64,000 nt of DNA from Paralvinella palmiformis (Eukaryota; Annelida; Polychaeta; Terebellida; Alvinellidae), in NCBI GenBank assembly GCA_025642065.1, contig JAODUP010000106.1:81001-145000 (forward strand), given 5' to 3'. The position numbers were made by a program, and so were the translations under genes. Each line of letters begins with the position of its first letter. The stretch's first letter is position 1. The notes under the pieces were generated by a model, which worked only from the letters and a program-made list of their open reading frames with translations, was not told the DNA's origin and ran no database searches. Shown in pieces: positions 43,518 through 55,406 of the stretch.

Positions 43518-43712
43518 TCCTACATTCATGTCCTATTGAGTATCGTCATAGGAAGATAGCTATTAGAAGCTCGGGAGGTTAAAGCCTCCTACAGAAGTGT
43601 CATGTTGTTACACACCACCGGGAAACTGTATTAGCGATGAATTAAAACTAGAGACAATGACCGCAGGAAAGTGTTAAACCGAGGACAGCAATGTTAAATA
43701 TCTGTTATTACT

Positions 43713-43882
43713 TGGTGCGCGTTGGACCACAAATCGCTACCATCTGGGTTCGAATCTCGGCGTGGGCACAGCTGTAGGGTGTTTCATCTTTGACTTCGAT
43801 TCATTACCTTCGGCAGTCGCTTGGGCCATTTAGCCTACCGTGTGCAGAAAAGTGGACGTAAAATCTCAATCATCATCATGTT
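43713..43882 (+). mobile_element. SINE-A copy, 5' truncated
   Basis: It starts at GGTGCGCGTTGGACCAC and runs through GGGTTCGAATCTCGGCG, GGGTGTTTCATCTTTGAC and CATTTAGCCTACCGTGTGC to an ATC tail. Confidence 0.85.
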
Positions 43883-45284
43883 ACCGTCGTCTGGAGGACG
43901 CCTCTTCATATGTTAGCCGTTATGATAGTTTGTTTTGTGATCCTGAACGTTATGACAGCTAGGCCTCGCTTCTGTTCCATTTCTCCAAATTCAAATCGCA
44001 AAAAGGTTACACCGAGATGTATTTAGAAATAGGTTTAGTTAATCGATGGCTATTTAAAGGCCTTAGACCAATATTTATAATGTAATTGCTGGAAAATACG
44101 CCTTTTCACCGTTACTCTAAACACATTATTCACCGTATTACACAACACACACCCGACAGCCCCAGTTATTCGTCTCAACACGAGCCCGACCCACGATCTT
44201 GAAATATCCAATCAATTATAATCCATCTAATCCAATGCAGTACTATCTTGTAGACGCCGGCTGATCCGGACTCGGAGTTCGGACCTTTGGACGATGGAGT
44301 CACATTCTTGCTCGCCACTCCATCGATTGTGCCATCGCATCCAGAGATAAGCAGATAAGGACGGATTGTTAATGACCCAATTCACCTGACTCGTTATTGA
44401 TTGATGACACCTGGACATGACAACAATCGCGGACGGATATAGTCGGAGCTTCAGCCATTAGACGATTGAATTCTGGGACGCCGTGGAAGCGGTCACGTGA
44501 CACCGACGAACAGGAAGTTGGTAGTCGGGTGACGTCATAAACATGGATCGTTGTTATGGCTATTTATATATAGAAGGACAATGGAAAACTCGGGGGAAGG
44601 GGGCTTTTTATAATAAAAAACGCAATTCATTAAGCCAAGTTGGAATTTGTTTTAGAGTTAACGTTAAAGACAATTATTGGCATTAAAGTTTGTAGAGTCA
44701 GTAAATTAATGGCGACTAGGTCGATTAATGATGCGCGTTGCTTCATGAAAGATAAGATAGCTGTTAGCATCGTAGCGGATCTTGCGATATTAAAATTATT
44801 GTGTAATTAATGCGTTTCTGGATAACATTTAATAAAAACCCACGCCATTACGGGACGAGGATGAACAATGGATCCTCTCCGCGTACTTCGTTAATTGGCG
44901 TCAATTCCGTACTTCCGTATTACAATGTCGGACGGCAGAAAACCTTAAACTTACGGAAGAATTGAACGATTAACAGCAAATGATCCGGACGTATAACTTA
45001 GTGACGTCACTGGCTTCTTGCGACGCTTTTCGCGGAATTCGTACTCATTAGACGTCTAAATAGACGACCCTGTACTACTCTTAGTACCCTGTCAGTGAAA
45101 GGTTTGTGATCGATTACGGCTCTGAGCACTGCCATTATCTGCGTTGTTGATCAACAACGGGGGATACACGCGTGGACGCACTCGGAAACAAACAAAAACG
45201 CCCACGCTCACACGCATGCACGCACGCGCGCACGGACACATTCATATTCGCTCATATATTTCTGCTGACTTAACCCGATAGTAT

Positions 45285-45341
<57 letters not shown>

Positions 45342-45743
45342 TAATAAATGTAAATATTACTATGATAATTTTTTTTTGTGTTTTTTGTTTGTTTTTTGTT
45401 TGTGTGTTTGTTTGTTTGTTTGTTTGTTTGTTTGTTTGTTTGTTTGTTTGTTGTTTTTCTCGTTTATATCCGTTACAGGGTTTTACATAAATCTTGGACT
45501 AGATCTGTAAAGCTCGAGAAATATGGCGTATATAGTTATTTAACAAGAGCAGATTACGACAAATGTCGGCTAAATATTGCTTCGATTAGCCGAGCGTCGT
45601 CCGGAATTCGAACTCGGTTGTTACAGTTCTATGGCCGACCCCGCTATCAGTTACACCTTGGAGACGACCTCGAGTTTCTCGTAACAACACGAAACGGAAT
45701 GGACCCTTGTAATTAAATGAGTCGGATTGTGTATTTATAGCTA
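43883..45743. other. no gene; AT/TTTG tracts
   Basis: (AT)n lies at 45290-45337 and (GTTT)n at 45380-45450. A minus-strand tRNA-like SINE-A head is present at about 45580-45665 (minus: TAACTGATAGCGGGG, GAGTTCGAATTCC). Confidence 0.6.
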
Positions 45744-45944
45744 TGGGCGCCTCTGTGGTCTAACGGTAGCGTGTTAGATCAAATATCACTAACACCCGGG
45801 TTCGAATCTCGACGTAGGCATATCTGAAGGGTGTTTCATCTTTGATTTCGCCTCATTACCTTCGGAGGTCGCTCGGCCCATTTAGCCTACCACGTGCACA
45901 AAAGTGACCGTAAAACATCAATCAATCATCATCATCATCATCTT
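45744..45944 (+). mobile_element. SINE-A, full length, with 12-bp target-site duplication
   Basis: This is the reference copy. The head is GGGCGCCTCTGTGGTCTAAC with B-box GGTTCGAATCTCG. The body has GAAGGGTGTTTCATC, CCTCATTACCTTCGGAGG, CGGCCCATTTAGCCTACC and GTGCACAAAAGTGACCG. It ends in (ATC)n. TATTTATAGCTA flanks it at 45732-45743 and 45945-45956. The A- and B-boxes are pol III internal promoter elements. Confidence 0.92.
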
Positions 45945-45956
45945 TATTTATAGCTA

Positions 45957-47054
45957 AAGGTATGACCACAAATTAAAACTGCTAGCAACATTTGTATTTT
46001 AAGTATTTTTCTCAAAGGTTTGGAAGATGATCTTTGTCCAGTTTGAGGCTGAAGATAAGATGAGGATGGGATAACTGCTAGGAAACGATCTACTCTTCGC
46101 TAACGCCTCACGGTGATGGGAATGATCGGTCTGGAGCAGCGCATTTGGTCAGGAGTACTTCCGAAGTCCGTTATCCAGAGATCGAAGGTGGACGGTTCTT
46201 CGTCATGGAATCAATCGCTCTCGGTGACCATCAACACCATTAGAGCTCCAGAACCTACACCCAGTGACCACTTGTCCTAAGAGATCAGGTGCTTCAAAAT
46301 GGACCATCGTAGAAACAGATTGAATGTTAAAGAAAAAAATACTAAAAATGACAGAAACATTACCAACTCGGCCGAGATGTCAAAAGGTTTTTATTGACAG
46401 CTACTGTAATCCTATAAATGTTCGCGTTGGTTTAACAGGATTTCGTGAAAATCGGGAAATTCATTAATCGCGAAGTTTTTTATTTAAATATTCATAAAAA
46501 TTTGGAAAAAGTTTAACGACTGATAAAATAAATAAAACGTGAAATGAAATATCGGGATTATATTATGATTTACAGTACGTTGAGTTTGATTTAAACGTAA
46601 ATAGAATTCCTCAAATATCGAAGTATCTTCCCGTGTATCAGGCAGGGTTGGGGGTAATCGTAATCGGTATTCGTAATCGATTGTAATCGATTACATGATC
46701 TCCGCATTAGTATACTGATTTCCGGATGCAATGTAATCGTAATCGATTACATTGTAAATGTAATCGTAATCAGCGATCACATTTCAGATTGACTCGTGTT
46801 GTTTTTATACGGTTAAGCTCAAACATTTCAGATTAACTCGTGTTGTTTTTACACGGTTAAGCTCAAACATTTCAGATTAACTCGTGTTGTTTTTACACGA
46901 TTAAGCTCAAACTAGTCACACCGTCAGCAATCGTGCATAACTTCTTTCTGACACCGGCATCCTGATTGGCCAACAGTCGGAAGACAATCAGCCAATTAAA
47001 TTAACGCATACGTTAGCGAACATAAACAATGCTACATAATGACCCCAGGTGACA
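45957..47054. other. no gene; ATCGATTAC-rich block and 44-bp repeat
   Basis: A block at 46644-46775 is rich in GTAATCGATTACAT words and starts GGCAGGGTTGGGGGTAATCG, reminiscent of the ends of small hAT-like elements. The 44-bp triple repeat follows. Confidence 0.55.
46779..46910 (+). repeat. 44-bp tandem repeat, three units
   Basis: The units begin ACATTTCAGATTAACTCGTG and end TTAAGCTCAA; they differ at three or four sites. Confidence 0.9.
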
Positions 47055-47066
47055 AACGTGGGTATT

Positions 47067-47423
47067 AGTGAGCTCCGGTGGCCTAGCGGTTAAGCACCCG
47101 GCACTTAGTGCCAACGGTCGCAGGTTCGAACCCCGCAAGAGGTCGAAACTTTTCCAGGGATTAATTTCTCGGCTCACTACATCGTGGGTGGCTGACTACG
47201 TTAAATGGCGCTGCCGTCTCCACTGTAAAATAAAGGGGGACGTTAAAAACCCCCTGAGGACGTAAAACACTCTGGCAGTGACCACCCTCAGGGTATTTCG
47301 GCTCCATCTTTCCGTACTGCTCCCCTCTGAGTGGTGGGGAGGAGATTTCTCAACCACTCCAACATAGAGGCTGTGCTGATTAAGCGACAGCCTGGGGATT
47401 CTCCCCAAACAACAAAACCAACC
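47067..47423 (+). mobile_element. SINE-B, full length, with exact 12-bp target-site duplication
   Basis: The tRNA-like head reads GGTGGCCTAGCGGTTAAGCA with B-box AGGTTCGAACCCCG. The body includes AATTTCTCGGCTCAC, GACGTTAAAAACCCCC and CTGATTAAGCGACAGCC. The end is TGGGGATTCTCCCCAAACAA followed by an A/C-rich tail. AACGTGGGTATT flanks it at 47055-47066 and 47424-47435, showing retroposition and young age. Confidence 0.93.
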
Positions 47424-47435
47424 AACGTGGGTATT

Positions 47436-48978
47436 GGACAGAGATTAAAGGGCGAAGTACGGATGTATTTAATTTGCTCGGTTGTGTCATATTATTATAA
47501 AGTACCAACGAACTGGAAGAATTAATACATTAACTTGCCGTAGTTTATCTGCGTGTAGGAATTACTTCATCTGACATTGTCCGTTTTGTAAGGAATAGAC
47601 ATATAGTCACTGATTGGCTGACCGACGGACTTACTGACTGACTGACTGACTCGCTCACTGACCGACCGACCGACCGACCGACCGACCGACCGACCGACCG
47701 ACCGACCGACACCGACCGACCGACCGACCGACCGACCCACCCACCGACCGACCGACCCACACACCCACCTACCGACCCACCCACCCACCGACCCACCCAC
47801 CCACCGACCCACCCACCCACCGACCCACCCACCAACAACAACAACCACTTCAACACTAACATCAGTAAGAACAACGACATTAACAACAACCACAGCAATA
47901 ACAAATTATATCATCATCCACAATAACAACAACATCAACAAAAACATCATCATCATCAACAACGACCACCACCACCACAACAACAACAACAACAATTACA
48001 ACAACAATAATACCATCATCATCATCATCATCAAAAACAATGACGATGACGATAACAACAACAACAGCAATAACAATTACATCATCATCCACAATAACAA
48101 CATCATTAACAACGATGACGACCACAACAACAACAACAATAACAACAACAATTACAACAATACCATCATCATCATCATCATCATCATCATACTCATACTC
48201 ATACTCATCAAAACAATGACGATGACGAGAGCAGCAACAACAACAACAACAGCAGTAACAGTTACATCATCATCATCATTCACAACAACAACAATAACGA
48301 CAATAACAACAACAATAACAACAACAACGACAATAACGACGGTGTGAAGATTGTATTTAGCAGAAGCAGCGACAATCATTAAACTCGTCTACAATAACAC
48401 AATATGGCTTCCACGGCGACAATAATGGTCTTCTAACTGAATGGGATAACGTTTAATGGAGCTTAATAATGATAAAATTTGTATAAGGCCGACAACGCGG
48501 CTGGATGACAAACAATGAGACCATCTCTCTCTCTCTGATGGGATGGTCTATGAGACGCGGTAGTCCTTAGTACACAACCGTCCTATTGCCAGCTTCGCTT
48601 TGATGACGATGAGACGGTATCTAGTGTATGATACTGGATGGTGGTAATGGATAACAAGCCTGTGGGACTGTTTATTACGTCGAGAATAGCCCACACCTCT
48701 CTCCCATCACGACTACCATGATGAGGCGGTAGAGATGAGGCTGTAGAGATGAGGCTGTAGAGATGAGGCTGTAGAGATGAGGCTGCAGAGTAGTCGGTGC
48801 TAAGATAGATAGCCCACAATCACAGCCAACTGTCTGACCTATAAAAGTGACATCGAGTGGGCCAGTCATTGGAACCTGAATATCCAATCTCTCGGGATAT
48901 GAAACTGTGATGGCTCAAGATACCTAGATATCCCACAGTTTCGGCCACTGCATGGCAGTCGTCAATAGAGAAAAATCC

Positions 48979-49032
<54 letters not shown>

Positions 49033-49339
49033 ATAGAACTATTGCATGTTTTGAAGACCCATCGAACTATTTCCAATATGAAACTCTCTACATTGCATTT
49101 ACAAATGTTTGTACTATTGTAATCTTGTCAATTAGTATACTATTTCTATTGTAATCTAATCTTTTTATGTTACGTATGTATGAATGTAGGCACTGTGGGT
49201 GTTTTACCTGAAATAAAATCTATCCATCTATTTATCTACACCTGACAATAGCAGGTATGATAGTCGTGGATATCGAGATATCTCATCTGATTATCGCCTA
49301 TCTCATGATTTCGACTATGAGACGGTCTGACTGTCTTTG
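47436..49339. other. no gene; GACC, CAA and ATC simple repeats
   Basis: (GACC)n and CACC variants lie at 47636-47835, CAA / ATC / CAC triplet repeats at 47836-48345, a 14-bp GAGGCTGTAGAGAT array at 48723-48789 and (AT)n at 48981-49029. Confidence 0.8.
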
Positions 49340-49830
49340 CCATAATAATATCTATGCTATAAGACTGTCTGTGCTGTAAGACTGTCTGTACTGTAAGACT
49401 GTCTGTGCTGTAACACGGTCTATGACTTAACACTGTCTGTGCTGTAAGACTGTCTGTACTGTAAGACTGTCTGCGCTGTAAGACTGTCTGTGCTGTAAGA
49501 CTGTCTGTACCGTAAGACTGTGCTGTAACACGATCTATGACTTAACACTGTCTGTGCTGTAAGACTGTCTGTGCTGTAACACGATCGATGACTTAATACT
49601 GTCTGTGTTGTAAGACTGTCTATATGTTCTAAGATTGTCTGTCCTGTAACACTGTCTGTGGTGTAAGTCTGTCTGTGCTGACACACTATCTCTGATGTAA
49701 CATTATCTGTGCTGTAACACTGTCTGTGTTGTAAAGACTGTCTTTGCTGTAACACTGTCTGTGCTGTAACACTATGTTCTGTAACACTGTCTGGGCTGTA
49801 ACACTGTCTGGGCTGTAACACTGTTCATAC
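49340..49830 (+). repeat. 17-bp minisatellite, more than 20 units
   Basis: The unit is approximately GCTGTAAGACTGTCTGT, with variants such as GCTGTAACACTGTCTGT and GCTGTAACACGATCTATGAC. Confidence 0.92.
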
Positions 49831-50039
49831 TAGTATAAGACAGCCTACGTCATGACCCCCGTCTGTGTCAGAGAACACCCTGCCTGTGTTACCCATGTGT
49901 GGTAACCGTGGACACGAAGCTATCCCACGACGCTCAGCCTACAACCGGGATTGACAATTCTCTCTATTTCTCCTCGTCTGTGGAGCAGAGCTAATTGTGT
50001 ATCGTCGACCGACACAAAACACGCACGAGTCCCCCCACT

Positions 50040-50650
50040 CTATACACCCGCCATTGTACCGGAACCTTTCTCCTCCTTAACAAACCACCGGCCAATAAAT
50101 CGAGCGATTTCCTCGAAATCCCGCCATCGGTATAACGTCCCATGACGTCATATCCGCTAGCAAGATGGCCGCCTTACGTCGAGAACGAGGCCATACGGCG
50201 GTGAGAACTCGTTCAGGCGCCCGCGCCATTCGCTCGCAGCGCCCTCTCTCGCGAACGACCGGAGACGGAGAGGTTTAACGTACTCCCACTCCCATCAGAT
50301 CGTCCCATTGAGCAACAGATAACGGATTATACGGCCTCTGGGTGAACCGTCCATGGTAGGTTCGTGGCCTTTCCTCGGTTATTCATGGCCGATTGATCTG
50401 ATCTCCGTTCGGAGGAGACGCGCTTCGCCGGTTCCGAACACGCCACCGCACCGCCGGAAGTAGAGGCCAAGCGCCATCGAGTGGCCTCGTTGCCGGCAAT
50501 TGGCTGGCCACGCCGAGCCCAGTGACCCCGTTTCTCGTCATTGGCCGGCCGAGGGGTCCCGGTGACCCGGTTCCACGCCGTTGGTCGAGACCGATCCAGT
50601 CTACGTGCGACGGAGCCGTTCTGCGCACCTTAACAGCTCCGAAGATCGGC
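50040..50650 (+). promoter_or_regulatory. CpG-rich candidate promoter and first exon
   Basis: The block is clearly GC-richer than its surroundings. A CCAAT box (50092-50096), a palindromic CRE ATGACGTCAT (50142-50151) and a YY1-like AAGATGGCCGCC (50162-50173) follow in order. A donor-like GGCGGTGAGAAC lies about 30 bases on. It could be the promoter and untranslated first exon of the ankyrin-repeat gene, whose first visible exon at 59865 starts with an acceptor. The link is inference. Confidence 0.4.
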
Positions 50651-51109
50651 TTCGTTTTCTCTTTTAAGTGTTGACTTTAAAGGTGATTAAGACGATTCGT
50701 TCAAACATATCGATGTCGCGATGGATTACGGCAAGTGTTTGGCCTAGATCGGGTAAATATAGGAATATTTATTATAATTAACCCAATTCTGTATCGTTGT
50801 TTGCACTTTATTCCAGCTCGTGAATTATTTCTTGACCATTTTTGTGGGTTTCGTGGGTTTTTTTTTGGCGCGGGGGGTTCTGTCACGTATTATTTATTGC
50901 CGATCATGTTAATTTTAAAAGTGCGCGTTATCAGCAGCCGTGCTTGTAATTATGAGACATTATGGCCCAACCGGTAGAGTGGTAGGCTAGAATCAGATGG
51001 TTTCAGGATTCGAACCAGGCGAGTGGTAACAAGAAACGATATCCTACCCAGGTAGCTGATAACGGGGTCGGATCCATGAGTTTCTACGTGAATCTGTACA
51101 TGTACCTTC

Positions 51110-51150
<41 letters not shown>

Positions 51151-52339
51151 TTTCACGCCAAGCGAAACTCGAATCCACCACGTCCGTTTATGCATTGAAC
51201 CTAACACCCTACGAACTGCACTACTCTCAGCCACCGAGGGGTCACCGTCAGTGTCACTATCACCGTCACTATCACAGTTAGCGTCAGCATTACCGTCAAC
51301 ACCAGAAAAACCAAACCCTTGAAACTGCCCTATTTGTTTATTTATTTATTCCAAACAAAATAAATCAGAGCCATGTCGGTGTCGTCTTTGAAATCTGTGA
51401 TCCTATTTTACGTCATTAATCACCTTTAGGTTTATATTAGTTCTGTACAGGGAAAAAAAGGGACCAAGTAGACTATAGACTGTAGAATATAGACTGTAGA
51501 ATTTATTAGATATATATATTAGTACGGATCATTGATTCTGACAGATTTATGATACACTGGAGACAGGTGTATCTATTGTCATAGACTTGTATTAGGTAAC
51601 CTGAACCTCGTCTTCTCGGCTGTCAGACGGTTGTAATCTGGACATGGTATTAGACGGGTCTCGGTTAATCGTGGTATTAGACCAGTCAAGGCTAATCGTG
51701 GTGTTAGACGGGTCTCGGCTAATCGGGATAGTAGACGGTCTAGGCTAATCGTGGTATTAGAGGGTCAAGGCTAATCGTGGTATTAGACGGGTTTAGGCTA
51801 ATCGTGGGGTTAGACGGGTCTTGACTAATCGTGGTATTAGATGGTTCAAGGCTAATCGTGGTATTAGACGGGTCTCGGCTAATCGTTTAGTTTGTCAGTT
51901 TACGTTGATTTATGTCATTTGTTGAGTGATGATTAGACAATGACAGTAATTATTGATGATGTTTATTGTTTATTGATGTTTGTGATGTCCAGACAGTTTT
52001 GTCTGACAGATGCGCATCAGTGATTTTTAGACAGTGCCGACGTGTTGACGGTAGTGTTATAGTGCTGACAGTGGTAATAGGTTGATACACGTGATATGTT
52101 GACAGCGGTGATATGTTGACAGTGGTTACACGTTGACAGTAGTGATGTTCACAAAAAGCTAACAGCGATTGATCAGTGCTAACTAGACAATACAATGGCG
52201 GTAACGAGATATAGACGGTTGTTATATAAAAGACCCGCTGATATGGTGATATATTCTCAGTAATGACTGTGTTTATACATACATACGTATACATACATAT
52301 ACGCGCGCGCACACGCACACACACACACACACACACATG

Positions 52340-52381
<42 letters not shown>

Positions 52382-52416
52382 AGATTATGACTATATGTAT
52401 TATGATATATATATAT

Positions 52417-52458
<42 letters not shown>

Positions 52459-53499
52459 GAACACTATTGTGTACATAACGACAATTTACATGACATGTAG
52501 ATATATAGAAAATGATGATGAAAATCATGATGATGATGATGATGATGATGATGATATACAATCAGTTACAATATACGTATACTATCGTGATATATGGACA
52601 GTTGTAACAGACTGACAGTTATAATATATGTACAGGTGTGAAATACAGGTGTGACTTTTATGATATATTGCGCACACGTCTAGATGTGAAGGAGAAGACA
52701 GGATTGAACAAGTAGGGGGGGAGGTGTCGGGGGGAGGTGTCGTGGGGTGGGGGGGTGCCTGATCCAGCTGGTTAATATCCATCGGGCAGATCAAATGAAC
52801 GAGATTAAAAACGTCGACGAAGTAGACACGGTGATGTAATACCTTAATCAAGCCGTTTTTCCAGAATTTATTATTTTCCAGCCCCCTCACACACACACGC
52901 ACGCACGCACGCACGCACGTGTCACATACATGCACCAATACGGACCGGTGGTCGGTTCTTGTCGCAATTGATTAATCTCTTGTTCTCTGAGTTCGTCATG
53001 ACACCGGGCGACAGGTAAACGTGAGAGCTTACTGTCAAGTGACTCTAGAGCTCTCCTAGTCTAGGTTTCCGACTGTCTTTGTTAGCTCAGTGGACTATTG
53101 GGCGCGCTAATAGTCTGGCCGGAGACACACTAATCGTGGGACCTGGGTATGGTTCCCATAACACGCACACAGAGAGAGAGAGAGAGAGAGAGAGCTCGTA
53201 CCCGTAAAACCATCCGTGACGATATTTCACGCCGAGGGGACCGTTCCGTGAGAACAGCGAGACGAACAGACAGACAGACACGCAGGCAGACGGGTCGGTC
53301 GGTCGGTTGGTCGGGTTGACATGCGATCCAGGTCTGTCTCCATTTGGCAGCTGGACTGCTGCCGCTGACTTGAGCTCTTCCGGATTGGTTGTGACATAGC
53401 TTGGATTATAAGGTTCGGAAATCTTGGTTTGTTTATTTCAAGCATTTCTCCGCGGATTTTCTTCAGGAGAAACTCAACCTGCCTCATCTCGGGTCTGGT
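50651..53499. other. no gene; tRNA-like heads, minisatellite, AT/AC tracts
   Basis: tRNA-like heads lie at about 50965-51030 (+) and 51170-51232 (-), the GT tract at 51113-51148, AC and AT tracts at 52308-52452, ATG repeats at 52513-52553 and a G-rich patch at 52715-52756. A TTAGCTCAGTGG-containing tRNA-like stretch is at 53075-53155. Confidence 0.55.
51645..51890 (+). repeat. 27-bp minisatellite, about 9 units
   Basis: Units follow GGCTAATCGTGGTATTAGAC plus GGGTCTC, with length variants. Confidence 0.9.
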
Positions 53500-53514
53500 A
53501 AGATGGACATATGA

Positions 53515-53960
53515 GGTGATAAAATGAAGGTATAATGAAGTAAATGAAGGTATAATGTGGCAAATGAAGGTATAATATGGTAAATGAAGGCATACGGTGG
53601 TTAAACCGAAGGTATGCGGTGGTGGCAATTGAAGGTTTAAACCTGGACGATGAAGGTACATGGTGGCATACGAAGGTACAATGTTGTACAATGAATGTAT
53701 GCGGAGGTCAACTGAAGGTACAAAATGATATAACCAGTTGAAGGTGTAAGGTAATAAAACGAAGCGTTTAGAGGGTGTAAATTCGACGTTTACGATGAAG
53801 TAATGAATCTGTGATGTGCTAAAATGAAGGAATACGATATTAATTGAAGGTATATTGCGGTGAAGCGATGACGAAGGTGGTAAATGAAGTTCCTGTTTGA
53901 TAAATCGAACATGTGGCGAGGTAAAGTGTAAGGTGATACGGTGAAGGTGTACGTTGATAA
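53515..53960 (+). repeat. diverged ~20-bp minisatellite
   Basis: GGTAAATGAAGGTATAATGT-like units decay along the array. They produce a 250-codon open frame on the minus strand that is an artefact. Confidence 0.8.
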
Positions 53961-54227
53961 ATACGTCAACCGATGTCATTAATCAAGTAGCCGGTTGAAT
54001 ATCTACATGTATCCCACGACACGATATAGAAGATTGCTAGTTCGATGGCAATTAGTGGGATAATAGATTATTAGTCTAATGGTATCCCCATTAGACGGTT
54101 AAATGTGAGCTTTAAACAGATCCGTACAGTAGCTATTGTTTAGAAAAATGCCGACTTAATGGTATTCTATGAAGTGAGTTCTGATCAGTCCGTAGCACCT
54201 ATTCAGAGATACCTAGCCTTATGGTAT

Positions 54228-54350
54228 ATGGGGGCGCATCCGTGGTCTAGTTGGTAGCGCGTTGGACCACAGACCACTACCACCCGTGTTCGAATTTAGC
54301 CTACCGTGTGCACAAAAGTAGCCGTAAGACATCAATGATCATTATCATCA
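54228..54350 (+). mobile_element. SINE-A with internal deletion and 11-bp target-site duplication
   Basis: GGGCGCATCCGTGGTCTAGT, TAGCGCGTTGGACCAC and GTGTTCGAAT join directly to TTTAGCCTACCGTGTGC and an ATC-like tail; the centre is deleted. CCTTATGGTAT is at 54217-54227 and 54351-54361. Confidence 0.88.
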
Positions 54351-54361
54351 CCTTATGGTAT

Positions 54362-55109
54362 CTGACTAAGGGAGTTGAAGCATGATAAATGATGTCACAC
54401 GAACCTGAAGTTTTTCCCACTAAGTTTACAAATGGACTGTATTATCGCTTACTTTATAATTTACACGTACCTAAAGATTTTCCTTCGCATTTCCTCAAAT
54501 CAATTAGAATGAGTGAGGAGTTTATTTAACCTCGTCACTGATCACACCTGAGGTAGGGCGAGGGGAGGGGAGGGCCATGTTTCAAGGGTACGGGTCCGAT
54601 TCGACCAACAAGTCGGAAATTTGTACCTGCAACTGAATTACGATTATTTCGGATTTCATGAAGTACATTAAAGCTAACTCGGTTTACGCCCTAGTATTCG
54701 AAAAGGGGTGATATTTACAGCCGATCGAATAATAATTCAATGAAGTTGGCGGCTCTCGAATTAATGTACGAATTGGCTTTAGGCTTTTGTTGTGGGGTAT
54801 AGTCGGTGCCGTTCTCCCGTGAAGTAGGTTCCGAATGGCCCCCTAACGATGTGCCATGGAAGTCGGTTTCTAGAGAGTGAGCCAGGACGATATTCAATAT
54901 GATATTGATAATCTCTCAGTGATTATTGACAATAAGAGTGTCACCTTGTCGTAGAGCATATGGCTTTATTATGGAGTTAAGTACATCAATCGATCGATCG
55001 TAGTTAAGGTGTATATGTATAGATAATATGTGGATGGTAATTAATATATGATGGGCACATGGGAATGAGTGCGTGTTTGTGTGGATTTGCGGGCGCGCGC
55101 ATGTGTGTG

Positions 55110-55155
<46 letters not shown>

Positions 55156-55283
55156 GGCGGGAGGAGTTTTGTGGTGTTGAATAGGGTATTGACAGAAATA
55201 ATCATTAAACGTGAATACAACTTCTAGAAGATTCATCAGAGGACTATATCCAGAGAAACCATTATCAATCAAGGTGAAAAGCG

Positions 55284-55354
<71 letters not shown>

Positions 55355-55369
55355 CGTGCGTGTGTGTGT

Positions 55370-55406
<37 letters not shown>

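Noticed and set aside
47070..47140. possible true tRNA gene
   Set aside because: The A- and B-box head continues into a SINE body with a target duplication; the same holds for the other tRNA-like heads.
49420..49821. 133-codon minus-strand ORF
   Set aside because: It derives from the 17-bp minisatellite.
53227..53979. 250-codon minus-strand open frame, the second longest single open frame outside the gene exons
   Set aside because: It is read through a degenerate 20-bp minisatellite; repeated GGTAAATGAAGGTATAATG units explain it and no domain is visible.
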